Positions 7,355 through 16,409 of a DNA stretch of 42,915 nucleotides are shown here, piece by piece. Position 1 is the stretch's first letter, and the number at the start of each line of letters is the position of its first letter. The stretch is from an uncultured Mycoplasmatota bacterium. GTDB taxonomy: Bacteria; Bacillota_I; Bacilli_A; RF39; UBA660. A program made the translations under genes and the position numbers. The stretch is from assembly GCA_946528555.1 (NCBI GenBank), contig CAMMYS010000030.1, forward strand, positions 1 to 42,915, given 5' to 3'. The notes beneath the pieces were generated by a model. It did no database searches. It was not told the origin of the DNA and saw nothing but the letters and a program-made list of their open reading frames with translations.

Positions 7355-8767
7355 TTATTGCTTCAATCTATTATCAATTGAATCTATAAAAATTTTATAA
7401 TCTTTAACTCTTTCATATTTTGGACATTCACTATTATATTCTTTAATAATACTATCTACATCTATTTCTTTTTTTAGATAAATATTAACAACTATTTGAT
7501 CTTTTTCAACATAAGCTTTAACATCATTAATATTTTCATTTTTAGATTTAATAGCATTCTCAATAGATTCAGCCATTACATTTTCTCCATTGCTTGTAAG
7601 AAGCATCTTTTTCTTACGACCTTTAAGATAAATATTATTATTTTTAATATATCCTAAATCACCTGTGTGAAAGTATCCATCTTTATCAAACACTTTCTCA
7701 GTTAATGTTTTATCTGTATATCCTAAAAATACACTATCACCTTTTACTATTATTTCTCCTACTCCATTTTCATCTGGATTATCTACTTTTACATCCATAT
7801 CTTCAAATATAGTACCTGAACTTTCTAAATCATCTTTAAATGGATAAGCAATTGCTAAAGATGATGCTGTTTCAGATAAAGCATATGCTTGCATTAAACA
7901 AAGACCTTTATCTTTATAAATTTTTCTAGTTTCTTTAGACATTGCTGCACCACCGCAAAATAAATATTTAATATTTTTTCCAAATGCAATATTAATATTA
8001 TCACCATATGCTTGTAATAAATTATTATATACAAGTGGTACAGCACAGAATATAGTTGGATTTGTCTCTAATAATTCTTTACCAATATTAGCAGTAGAAC
8101 TAGCTAAATATAATCTAAAACCAGCTACTAAAGAGTACATAAAATTATATACATTAGCATATGTATGATTAAGTGGTAAAAATAAGTAAGAAACATCATC
8201 ATGATTAAACTGACATCTTCTATATAATGAATTATATCCAGCATAAATATTTTTAAGAGACAATTTAACTGCTTTAGATTTACCTGTCGTTCCAGAAGAA
8301 AATACTATTTTAGCAGTTCTATCATATTTTTTTATCTTTAAATCTAATAATTCTTTATTAAACTTTTCATGAACACTATTCATATTAAGAGTTTTTATTT
8401 TAGTTTCTTTTTCTACTTCTTTGACCATATCTTTATATTTATCTGAATATATTAATAAGTCTGCTTTTAATTCTTTAATACCATCTATTAAATCATTTTT
8501 CTTCCATTCTTTACTAACAACAGCACATACGCCTACATAGAAAGATACTGCTAAATCAAACTCCATTAATCTAATACTATTTTCACTAATAATCATTATA
8601 TTTTTATTTTTATAACCATTATCAATCAAATACTTTGCTATTCCTAAAACACTTTCAAAAAACTTTCCATAAGTTATTGGTTCATATTTATCATTAACTT
8701 TTTCATAAATATATGGTTCATCATACCATTTGCTATAGTCTCTTTTAATAATTCTTTTTAATTGCAT
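7355..8767 (-). CDS. Acyl-activating (AMP-forming) ANL enzyme
   Basis: 470 aa ANL-superfamily protein, expected to activate a carboxylic acid, probably a fatty acid, as acyl-AMP. Motifs: P-loop IVFSSGTTGKSKAVKLS (about residues 153-169), A4-like FLPLNHTYA, A5 region LMQAYALSETAS, and A7/A8 YFHTGDLGYI then GRKKKMLLTSNGENV. It is shorter than usual (500-550 aa): the C-terminal subdomain ends at IDSIDNRLKQ and the A10 PxTxxGKxxR lysine motif is not recognisable. One base separates it from the upstream acyltransferase gene, suggesting it supplies the acyl donor. The final acceptor (CoA, carrier protein or direct transfer) cannot be told. Confidence 0.85.
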   Translation of the reverse strand: MQLKRIIKRDYSKWYDEPYIYEKVNDKYEPITYGKFFESVLGIAKYLIDNGYKNKNIMIISENSIRLMEFDLAVSFYVGVCAVVSKEWKKNDLIDGIKELKADLLIYSDKYKDMVKEVEKETKIKTLNMNSVHEKFNKELLDLKIKKYDRTAKIVFSSGTTGKSKAVKLSLKNIYAGYNSLYRRCQFNHDDVSYLFLPLNHTYANVYNFMYSLVAGFRLYLASSTANIGKELLETNPTIFCAVPLVYNNLLQAYGDNINIAFGKNIKYLFCGGAAMSKETRKIYKDKGLCLMQAYALSETASSLAIAYPFKDDLESSGTIFEDMDVKVDNPDENGVGEIIVKGDSVFLGYTDKTLTEKVFDKDGYFHTGDLGYIKNNNIYLKGRKKKMLLTSNGENVMAESIENAIKSKNENINDVKAYVEKDQIVVNIYLKKEIDVDSIIKEYNSECPKYERVKDYKIFIDSIDNRLKQ

Positions 8768-8768
8768 A

Positions 8769-9830
8769 TTATAATTTCCTTTCTAATAATACATATTCAT
8801 ATCTTGAATTAATAACTTCACTAGCATAATTTTGATTAATCTTGCCATCATGTGCTAAAGCACCTATACTTGGTAAATTACTTTTCTTTAATTCTTCAAC
8901 TATTGAATATACAAGTGCTTTTCCAAGACCATGATGTTCGCTATCAACTCCCATATATAGCATTACATATCCTTTTGGTTTCTTTCTTAATTTAAGAACT
9001 TTTAAAATGTTTATTAAATTCAAATGATAAACAATATTATTATAATTAGGAATACTTATATAAAAACCAACTGGTTTACCCTTAAAATATGCCATTCTAA
9101 CCATATCCATATTAATAATCTTTTCATATGATTTATATAATTCTAAAAAATCTTTTTTCTTTAACATTTTAAATACAGGAAAATCACTATATAAAACAGT
9201 AATCATATCATACAATTCTTTCATACACTTAGTAAAATCACTAATCTTTGGTTTTATGATTTCATAACCTAATTTTTTAAATTCTTCATAGTGCTCAGTA
9301 AACTTAACATTAGAATATGTTTCATCTACTCTTTCATATACTTGAGAAGTATAATGATCACACACTTTAAATTTATTCTTAGTAAATAATTTATAATAAT
9401 ATTCTAAATTATATGGTTCTCCAGTATATGGTCTTTCAAACTTATTTATCTTTAAACGATACTTAATCCAGAAAGATGCATCCACTGGCCCTACTAATTT
9501 CTTATAACCTTTTTTCTTAGCAAAAGAACTAGCTTTATCAAATAAAAACTTAGATACTTCTTCATCATCTATGCATTCAAAAAAACCTATATAACAAACC
9601 TTTTTATCATCAGGATATTCAGTAATTATAAATCTACCTACTACATCATCTTCATCATAAATAAGAAACTTACTAAGTTTAAAATCATGACTTAAAGGAT
9701 GTTTACCAAGTAATAAAGATTTCATGGTATTAGGGTCTTCCATATTATCTAGTTTTGTATATAATTTTTTAGGTAAAGATAAAAAATCTTCTATATAATT
9801 ATCTTCTTTATTAAATTTTATACATTTCAT
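8769..9830 (-). CDS. YghO / bacterial ceramide synthase-like acyltransferase
   Basis: 353 aa with a GNAT-type double domain. The N-terminal half follows the YghO/bCerS-like family order: FLSLPKKLY, a GKHPL motif, VVGRF, then GFFECIDDEEVSKFLFDKA, GYKKLVGPVD, EPYNLEYYYKLFTKNKFKVCD (residues about 10-160). The C-terminal half has a GNAT core: KGKPVGFYISIPN, a beta strand MLYMGVDSEHHGLGKALVYS (acyl-donor loop) and a final EYVLLERKL. In Caulobacter the related bCerS N-acylates a sphingoid base, working with an acyl-activating enzyme and carrier protein. No serine palmitoyltransferase is present here, so the amine substrate is open. ATGA overlap with the upstream dikinase gene. Confidence 0.72.
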   Translation of the reverse strand: MKCIKFNKEDNYIEDFLSLPKKLYTKLDNMEDPNTMKSLLLGKHPLSHDFKLSKFLIYDEDDVVGRFIITEYPDDKKVCYIGFFECIDDEEVSKFLFDKASSFAKKKGYKKLVGPVDASFWIKYRLKINKFERPYTGEPYNLEYYYKLFTKNKFKVCDHYTSQVYERVDETYSNVKFTEHYEEFKKLGYEIIKPKISDFTKCMKELYDMITVLYSDFPVFKMLKKKDFLELYKSYEKIINMDMVRMAYFKGKPVGFYISIPNYNNIVYHLNLINILKVLKLRKKPKGYVMLYMGVDSEHHGLGKALVYSIVEELKKSNLPSIGALAHDGKINQNYASEVINSRYEYVLLERKL

Positions 9831-12076
9831 TTTTTCTTTTTACTCCTTTTTAATATTTTAATTTTACCATTATTAGCATTCATTCTTATATAATCCCCTG
9901 TATTAATACAAGTAGTAGCATTATCTACTCCCACTATAAAAGGAATATTAAGTTCACGAGATATAATAGCTGTATGTGAAAGAAGTGATCCCTTTTCAGA
10001 TATAATTCCTTTAGAAGATGCTATTAAAAACACCCATCCAGGATCAGTCATTTTAGTAACTAATATTTTATCTTTAACATCATATTTTTCATTAATATCT
10101 TCAATTACGAGCGCTTCTCCTTCGCATATACCACTAGATGATGATATGCCTTGTAATTTATCACTTTCTATTTCTTTATCAATACAATTAATAGATTTAT
10201 GATGTTTATCAAATTCATTTTTACTAAATATTAATCTAGAATAATTAGGTAATTCATAAAATAATTTATAATCACTTTTTCTATTTTTAACTAATTCTTT
10301 TAAATTATATTTTTCATTATTAAATAATTCATCTAATGTTAAATAAAATATATCTTCTCTTTTAGATAGTTTTCTAGTTTTTACTAAATTACTACCAAAT
10401 ACTAAGAACATACTTCTAACCATACCATATATTCTACATCTATTTAATCTAGATATTTCTCTATTCTTAATACCAAGCATCGCTCTTTTAGATATAAACT
10501 TAGTAATTAAATCTTCATGAATTTCAACACTATCTTCTTTATTTAAATCATTATATATTTTTTCTAACTTATCCATATCTTTACGATATTCATTTATTTT
10601 CTTATCTAAAAGTTTAGGATTAGTTCTAAAAGTCATACTTTCTAATTTTAATTCTTCTAAGTTTCTATCACCATATAATTTAATATATTCTTCTTTTGCT
10701 TTAACAAATTCAGAATGAGACATATTATTTTTATTATATGAAATATCTATTAAAGTTTTAATTGGCTTTAAACTTTCTAAATTACTAATACCAGATATAT
10801 ATTCATTTATTTTATCTTCACTAAGTTTTTTCTTTTTTAATCTTTTCTTTAATATACCAGTAAATATGAAAGAATATAAATCATTTACAAGAGTAATATC
10901 CCACATACTAAGTATGTCTTTTTTTAATTTATTATATAATTTAATAATTTCTTTATTACTAAGATTATTATTAAAATGGTTATTATAATAATCATTTATT
11001 TCAATAAACTTATTATTTAAATAATCCATATTTTTAGGAACTCTTTTAAGTTCCAAGAATGTATTAATATAAGTTTTAATCCTAGTAAAAAATGGTATTT
11101 TTAATTTTTCATCATTATAACTTTTATTTTTAACACCTAACATATCTTGCCATATAGGTATTATTCTTTTACTAAATGGCAAAAATTTAATTAAAGTATA
11201 CCAGTTGGATATTTTATAGTACAACCTTCCATTACAACTACCAACCATGTTTTTAAATTTATCATTAACACTTTCAACTAGTTTTTTATTTTTACTCAAA
11301 CGATATGCTTCTGCTTTGAATATTCCACTATAAACAAAATTAACAAAAGATATTGTTAAAGGTAAACTAACACCAGGATAACTTTCTACAATATTACTAT
11401 TATCAAGTATTAAAGGACTCTTAGTATCGATAGTAGTTATTTTTCTAGCTTGAAGTATATAAATATTACCATTTTCTATACCAAACTCAATATCTAAATA
11501 TTCACCAAGTATTTCTTTTATATCTTTTGAAATATCTATTAATTTATTTATTAAATCACTATTCAATAAATCTTTTTTACCTTCATAATAATAAATGTTA
11601 TCACTATTATTATAATAATATGTAGTAGTATCTATTTTATCTTCAACAACATTATTGCCAAGTCCTTTTCCAACTACAATAACTGTTTCATTTAATAAAC
11701 CTTGAGGATTACTAGTAAATAAAACACCAGATAGTTTACTATTAACCATCTTTTGTACTATAACATCCATTTTAATATCTGTATCATTAATTCTTTTACC
11801 TTTGATATATTCTTTAATATTAGAATTATTTACAGAATTAAAACACTTTCTAACATATTTTTCTATTTCTCTTGGTTTAATATTTAAATATGTATCAAAT
11901 TGACCAGCAAAACTATTTACATCCCCATCTTCTAAATATGATGAACTTCTAATAGCATACTTTCCATGATATTTTTTATAGTCTATTTTTCCATATCTAT
12001 TATCCCATTCAATCACATCAAAATCAGGAACATTAATACCATTTTCCTTTAAAATTTTTAAGTTTTGAGCTTTCAT
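9827..12076 (-). CDS. Swivelling ATP-grasp/His-domain dikinase, second copy
   Basis: 749 aa with rifampin-phosphotransferase/PEP-synthase-like architecture. ATP-grasp at about residues 30-225: YAIRSSSYLEDGDVNSFAGQ, VIVQKMVNSKLSGVLFTSNP, VGKGLGNNVV and DIEFGIENGNIYILQARK. A long, unrecognised helical middle region covers about 225-640. The C-terminal phosphohistidine domain has GSLLSHTAIISRELNIPF with catalytic His near residue 701. No PEP/pyruvate TIM barrel follows, so it should transfer phosphate from ATP via His (AMP + Pi formed) to a substrate bound by the middle domain. The usual N-terminal segment is shortened compared with the other copy (12977-15472). Start is a TAATG overlap with the UbiA gene. 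Confidence 0.85.
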   Translation of the reverse strand: MKAQNLKILKENGINVPDFDVIEWDNRYGKIDYKKYHGKYAIRSSSYLEDGDVNSFAGQFDTYLNIKPREIEKYVRKCFNSVNNSNIKEYIKGKRINDTDIKMDVIVQKMVNSKLSGVLFTSNPQGLLNETVIVVGKGLGNNVVEDKIDTTTYYYNNSDNIYYYEGKKDLLNSDLINKLIDISKDIKEILGEYLDIEFGIENGNIYILQARKITTIDTKSPLILDNSNIVESYPGVSLPLTISFVNFVYSGIFKAEAYRLSKNKKLVESVNDKFKNMVGSCNGRLYYKISNWYTLIKFLPFSKRIIPIWQDMLGVKNKSYNDEKLKIPFFTRIKTYINTFLELKRVPKNMDYLNNKFIEINDYYNNHFNNNLSNKEIIKLYNKLKKDILSMWDITLVNDLYSFIFTGILKKRLKKKKLSEDKINEYISGISNLESLKPIKTLIDISYNKNNMSHSEFVKAKEEYIKLYGDRNLEELKLESMTFRTNPKLLDKKINEYRKDMDKLEKIYNDLNKEDSVEIHEDLITKFISKRAMLGIKNREISRLNRCRIYGMVRSMFLVFGSNLVKTRKLSKREDIFYLTLDELFNNEKYNLKELVKNRKSDYKLFYELPNYSRLIFSKNEFDKHHKSINCIDKEIESDKLQGISSSSGICEGEALVIEDINEKYDVKDKILVTKMTDPGWVFLIASSKGIISEKGSLLSHTAIISRELNIPFIVGVDNATTCINTGDYIRMNANNGKIKILKRSKKKK

Positions 12077-12975
12077 TAAATCTTACCTACCAATAAATAA
12101 ACTATTACAGTAAGTAACATAGTACTTTCTTGTAAATATGTATATATTTCAACCTTAGATACAATTTCATATCTAGTTGGATCCATCATATAATCTATAA
12201 ATTTATATGTCATCCATGATACTAGAATAAATAATACAACTACTGATAATTTACTTAAATTCCATACTAATATAAAATTCGTAATAATATCCATAATAGT
12301 CACTATTAAAACAAATCTAGTTGCTCTTTTATATCCAAATAACTTTGAATATGTTGTATAATCATTTTCTTTTTTTGGATTCTTAATCTTACGAGATACT
12401 TCCCATATTAGAGCTGGAAAATATAAAGTAAATAATGTCATAATAGTTGTTAAATTTATAAAATCTAAATTATATTTAATAACAGTAAAACTAATAATAT
12501 AAAGATTAACTATCATTTGAACAGGATTATGTGTTATTAATGCAAGTGGTAAACTAGGTTGTATTTTACTACGTTGAAAAAACCATTTGCTCATTAAATA
12601 TCCATATACATATAAAACTATAAAAAAGATAAAATTAGGCATATATAAATAGTTTAAAACTATTGCTATTACTTCAAATATAGCACAAGAAATAACTACA
12701 TCACTTATTTTAACTCTACCACTAGGAAGAGGTCTATCTGGAAATAATCTTTTATCAGTTTCATAATCTTTTAAATCATCTGCTACTCTTAGCCATAATA
12801 AAAATGCAAATACGGTGTATCCACCAATAAATTCTTGTAAACCAATATTAAACTTAGTAACACCTTGATTTAATAAAACTATAAAATATATTTCACCAAA
12901 GACTATTATTCCAAGTAATATTCTTGCAAAAATTGGATATCTTTCTTTGTAATAAACATATAGTCTCTTTAGCAT
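12076..12975 (-). CDS. UbiA-family membrane prenyltransferase
   Basis: 299 aa, seven to nine membrane helices. First aspartate motif in RVADDLKDYETDKRLFPDRP followed by LPSGRV (about residues 63-90), second conserved region EVSRKIKNPKKENDYTTYSK then LFGYKRA (about 193-220). The RPLPSG form belongs to an uncharacterised UbiA subfamily, distinct from classical ubiquinone or menaquinone enzymes. UbiA enzymes move a prenyl or related diphosphate-activated group onto an acceptor inside the membrane; relatives make archaeal digeranylgeranylglyceryl phosphate. Sits between the two dikinase genes (1 base after one, 1-base overlap with the next), so a shared pathway is likely. SD AAAGGAAAA. Confidence 0.88.
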   Translation of the reverse strand: MLKRLYVYYKERYPIFARILLGIIVFGEIYFIVLLNQGVTKFNIGLQEFIGGYTVFAFLLWLRVADDLKDYETDKRLFPDRPLPSGRVKISDVVISCAIFEVIAIVLNYLYMPNFIFFIVLYVYGYLMSKWFFQRSKIQPSLPLALITHNPVQMIVNLYIISFTVIKYNLDFINLTTIMTLFTLYFPALIWEVSRKIKNPKKENDYTTYSKLFGYKRATRFVLIVTIMDIITNFILVWNLSKLSVVVLFILVSWMTYKFIDYMMDPTRYEIVSKVEIYTYLQESTMLLTVIVYLLVGKI

Positions 12976-12976
12976 G

Positions 12977-15472
12977 TTATTTTCCTTTCTTTATTTCTCC
13001 TGTTGTTCCATTAATAGTTATTATTTCTCCATCTTTAATTTCATTCATTATACCTGTACAACTTACAATAGCAGGTATTCCATATTCTCTTGAAACAATT
13101 GCAGCATGACATAAAACACCACCAAATTCAGTAACAATACCTGAAAGTATTGCAAACTTTGGTGTCCATCCAGTATCAGTAAACTTAGTTACTAGTATAT
13201 CTCCTTCTTGTAATCTATCTATTTCATCAAATGATTCTATTACTCTTGCTACTCCTGTAACAATACCATTATTAGCTCCTAGTCCTTTCATATTAGATTT
13301 TTTAACGCTAGTTTCACCACTAAACATAGAGCCTATTTCATTTTCACTCATATAATTACGATATGCATTATAATACTTTTTATTTTTTTCAATAATTATA
13401 TTAATATCATCACTATCTAATTCACCATCTAAATATTTCCATATATCAGCAACTTTTAAGAACCAAATATCATTTGCTTCACTAATTTGTTTTTCTTTAA
13501 CTAACTCTTCGGCAAGTTTAATAGTATAAATTCTAATTAGATAATAAAATCTAGTAGAGACATCTCTAAATTCTTCTCTCCACCATAACATTTTTCTAAT
13601 TTTAACAATTTTCTTTTCAAGATCTTTATAATTTCCTTCACCAATTTTTCTTTTAATATTCTTTAATTTCTTTTCATATAATTCTTTACCTTTAATTTGA
13701 TCTTCTCTTGGTGAATATGAATCATCTAATAAAGATAAATCTCTAATATTTGTAACAATTGGTTCAATATCTTCGTAATAGCATGGATATGTTACATCAA
13801 GTTCTTTATCAGAATGATATCCATATACATTTATTACACTTCTAACTCTATCAAACTCATAATTACATTTATTATTTTTTATATCATCAACTATATTTTT
13901 AATATTAGTATTTTTCCAATATTTAAAACAATCACTATTATTTCTTATATTTCTAGATACATCCCACATTTCATAAAATGGTAATAAGTGAGAAATATCT
14001 TCTATATTACTAATTAATACTAAATAATCTGATTCATCTATATATTTTAATAAATTATCTTTTTGTAATGATTGATGTATTGTATTAATAAATATTTGCC
14101 AGAAATAAGTTGATTCACTTTGTAAATAATCATCATGTGTAAGCTTCTTCCATGTATCCTTAATATTTAAAATACTTTCTGTATCATATAAACCTTTATA
14201 ATAAAAATACTTAAATAATAAATCATCTTTATATTTTTGTGCATTTTTTTCACGAGTTTTAACTATTTTATTTTGTGCTAAAGCCATTCTAGCTATATCT
14301 ATTAAACTTATTAGATTAACACCTGTAGTTTTTCCATCACCTTCATAAGTTGGAGTAATACCATATTCATTATCAAAATCTCTTTCTTTATATCCAACTA
14401 CTTTACTCATAGCTTTTTTAACAGCAGATAAATTCCAATAACATCTTCCATAGAACATATCACCCAATTTAGAAGGTAATTCAAGTTCATTTAATATCTT
14501 AGAATCTAATATAAATTTTCTAAGTACATATTCCCATATATATTCATATAAACTCCACATATATGGTGTACATACTGTTGCAGATACTCCTCCATCTTTA
14601 AAATCAGCAGTACTCCATATATAATTATATCCTTGATATTCTATCTTAGTTATTTTTCTAGCTTGAAGAATAAATAATTCATTTTTAACAATAGCAAATT
14701 CTATATCACATGGATAACCAAAGAATTGCATTATTTTATAAAATTCATCACCTATTTTTTTAACCATTTTTTCATTTAGATAATGATTATCATTTTCCTT
14801 TAACTCTTCATTATACCAATTGTAATAATACTGTTCAGGTTTATTTTGGCCACTAACTATATTTTCTCCTAAACCTTCACCTACTTCAATTAGCATAGTT
14901 TTATCATTACCAGAAACTGGATCAACAGTAAAACAAATTCCACTATATTCACTTGGAACCATTTCTTGAACAATAACACTCATTTTTAAATAATCAACTG
15001 AAATATTATTATTTACAAAATAACTTAAAATAACTTCAGAAAACATAGATTTATAACAATCAATAATCTTTCTAATAATACTAGATTTTTTAACATTCAA
15101 AAAAGTTTCATATTGACCAGCAAACGAATAATTATCTAAGTCTTCTTTAGTACCACTACTTCTAACAGCATATTTTTTGTTATCACTAATTCTACTTATT
15201 ATGTCTTCTTTAGTTTTTTTAGAAAAATCAAAAGAATCAAATAGTGATGATATTTCACTACTAATTTCAGAAATATTATCTTTATTAAGTTTTTTCAAAT
15301 ATTTTTCAATCTCACCATCAATTTTATTATATTCAATCTCACTTTGATAAGTATCACTATCTACTACAAAACCATCTGGAACATTAAATCCAGCATCTTT
15401 CATTTCAATAAGAAACTTTGCTTTATTACCAACCATATTTGTATTCTTTTTATCATTAAAACTAACTATCAT
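12977..15472 (-). CDS. Swivelling ATP-grasp/His-domain dikinase, first copy
   Basis: 831 aa, same architecture as rifampin phosphotransferase (about 860 aa). N-terminal PPDK_N/ATP-grasp: NMVGNKAKFLIEMKDAGFNV then PDGF (about residues 12-35), YAVRSSGTKEDLDNYSFAGQ, VIVQEMVPSEYSGICFTVDP, GEGLGENIVSG and DIEFAIVKNELFILQARK (about 265-282). Middle region (about 290-710) rich in Trp/Tyr, likely the substrate-binding module. C-terminal His domain: GDILVTKFTDTGWTPKFA, then GGVLCHAAIVSREYGIPAIV with catalytic His near residue 789. No PEP barrel. Expected reaction: ATP + acceptor-OH to AMP + phosphate + phospho-acceptor. GGGGGAA ribosome site. Not a classical PEP synthase, and a drug-phosphorylating role is less likely given the lipid-gene context. 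Confidence 0.88.
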   Translation of the reverse strand: MIVSFNDKKNTNMVGNKAKFLIEMKDAGFNVPDGFVVDSDTYQSEIEYNKIDGEIEKYLKKLNKDNISEISSEISSLFDSFDFSKKTKEDIISRISDNKKYAVRSSGTKEDLDNYSFAGQYETFLNVKKSSIIRKIIDCYKSMFSEVILSYFVNNNISVDYLKMSVIVQEMVPSEYSGICFTVDPVSGNDKTMLIEVGEGLGENIVSGQNKPEQYYYNWYNEELKENDNHYLNEKMVKKIGDEFYKIMQFFGYPCDIEFAIVKNELFILQARKITKIEYQGYNYIWSTADFKDGGVSATVCTPYMWSLYEYIWEYVLRKFILDSKILNELELPSKLGDMFYGRCYWNLSAVKKAMSKVVGYKERDFDNEYGITPTYEGDGKTTGVNLISLIDIARMALAQNKIVKTREKNAQKYKDDLLFKYFYYKGLYDTESILNIKDTWKKLTHDDYLQSESTYFWQIFINTIHQSLQKDNLLKYIDESDYLVLISNIEDISHLLPFYEMWDVSRNIRNNSDCFKYWKNTNIKNIVDDIKNNKCNYEFDRVRSVINVYGYHSDKELDVTYPCYYEDIEPIVTNIRDLSLLDDSYSPREDQIKGKELYEKKLKNIKRKIGEGNYKDLEKKIVKIRKMLWWREEFRDVSTRFYYLIRIYTIKLAEELVKEKQISEANDIWFLKVADIWKYLDGELDSDDINIIIEKNKKYYNAYRNYMSENEIGSMFSGETSVKKSNMKGLGANNGIVTGVARVIESFDEIDRLQEGDILVTKFTDTGWTPKFAILSGIVTEFGGVLCHAAIVSREYGIPAIVSCTGIMNEIKDGEIITINGTTGEIKKGK

Positions 15473-15483
15473 AACAATTCCCC

Positions 15484-16068
15484 CTAAAACATATTTTTTC
15501 TAAGATGCAATAAATACAATAATATATTTATTAATAAATGAGTTACTGTACCAAGTAAAATAAATAATAAGTATATTTTAATGCCTATTGGATAAAACAT
15601 CCAAACTACTAAAGCAATTCCAAAAACTGAATCAGCTTGATCTAATATAATAAAAAATATTTTTTTAAAACCACTAATAGTTTTGCCAGGTTTAATATCA
15701 AGTCTTCTTTTTATAAAACTATTAGGTAATTCAAATAATGCATAAAATAAACCAAGTAGAAATCCAATTAATATATTAAATAAAATATTATTTTCATGAT
15801 TTATATAAAAGAAATTAAGATATTCTAATTTAGTTATTTTCCATATAAATCCAATCAATATAGAAAATATTATATTTAAAATTATATATCCAATAAAACC
15901 TTTCCAAGTTTTATTATCTCCAAATATTCTTTTATTATCAATAAATTTCTTATTAAAATCCATTGGAACTTTTAATTTTTTAAAAGAATTAGATTTACAA
16001 AAAATTGAATTAGATATACCAGCAAGAACTGGTCCTAATAATGTTATATATAATTTAGCTATTAACAT
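15484..16068 (-). CDS. CDP-archaeol synthase (CarS)-like CTP transferase
   Basis: 194 aa from the preferred start, about five membrane helices. CarS-type (PF01864) motifs: DNKRIFGDNKTWKGFIGYI near residue 48, ELPNSFIKRRLDIKPGKT near 118 and ILDQADSVFGIAL near 145; the SFxKRR and DQxDxV blocks carry the catalytic basic and acidic residues. Family members activate a phosphatidate-like or archaetidic lipid with CTP. An upstream ATG (16080) exists, but GGAGG lies inside that extension five bases before the ATG at 16068, so 16068 is preferred. The upstream ATG overlaps the stop of the antiporter remnant as TAATG. Bacterial CarS relatives exist; true substrate unknown. Confidence 0.83.
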   Translation of the reverse strand: MLIAKLYITLLGPVLAGISNSIFCKSNSFKKLKVPMDFNKKFIDNKRIFGDNKTWKGFIGYIILNIIFSILIGFIWKITKLEYLNFFYINHENNILFNILIGFLLGLFYALFELPNSFIKRRLDIKPGKTISGFKKIFFIILDQADSVFGIALVVWMFYPIGIKIYLLFILLGTVTHLLINILLYLLHLRKNMF

Positions 16069-16079
16069 ATTTGCCTCCA

Positions 16080-16374
16080 TTAAAGACTATCAAATACTTT
16101 ATTATTCTTCTTTTGTTGATATCTTAAAAAATATCCTGCTATCATTGAAGAAAGCATTGTTGTTAATATTAATACTGTAAAAAACTCAATATTAATAATA
16201 TTTGTTGAATAAGCAACTTCCTCCTAAAATCATTCCCCCTAATATTTCACCAACTACTCTTGGACCCTTTATCTTTTCTAATAAATTACCAAATATTGTT
16301 GAAAATAAAAGTAATAATGATAGTGATATTAATGTCACTATTATTTGATTTTCATTTAATGTTTGTAATTTCAT
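16080..16374 (-). pseudogene. Decayed CPA2 (Kef-type) cation:proton antiporter
   Basis: Two pieces of one antiporter remain. The first (from ATG 16374, SD TAGGTGAT) encodes an N-terminal helix ending GPRVVGEILGGMILGG, the CPA2 signature, then stops at 16192. The second, in a different frame from about 16187 down to TAA at 16082-16080, encodes NIEFFTVLILTTMLSSMIAG then YFLRYQ, which looks like the last membrane helix of the same family. Some 300 internal codons are missing. The fragment begins the lipid-type operon and its stop overlaps the longer CarS start, as if the intact antiporter was once translated with that operon. Confidence 0.68.
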
Positions 16375-16409
16375 ATATATCACCTAATATTAATTATTCT
16401 ACCATAATA

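Noticed and set aside
12977..15472. Housekeeping PEP synthase or PPDK
   Set aside because: The PEP/pyruvate TIM barrel is missing and the His domain is at the C-terminus, the RPH-like order.
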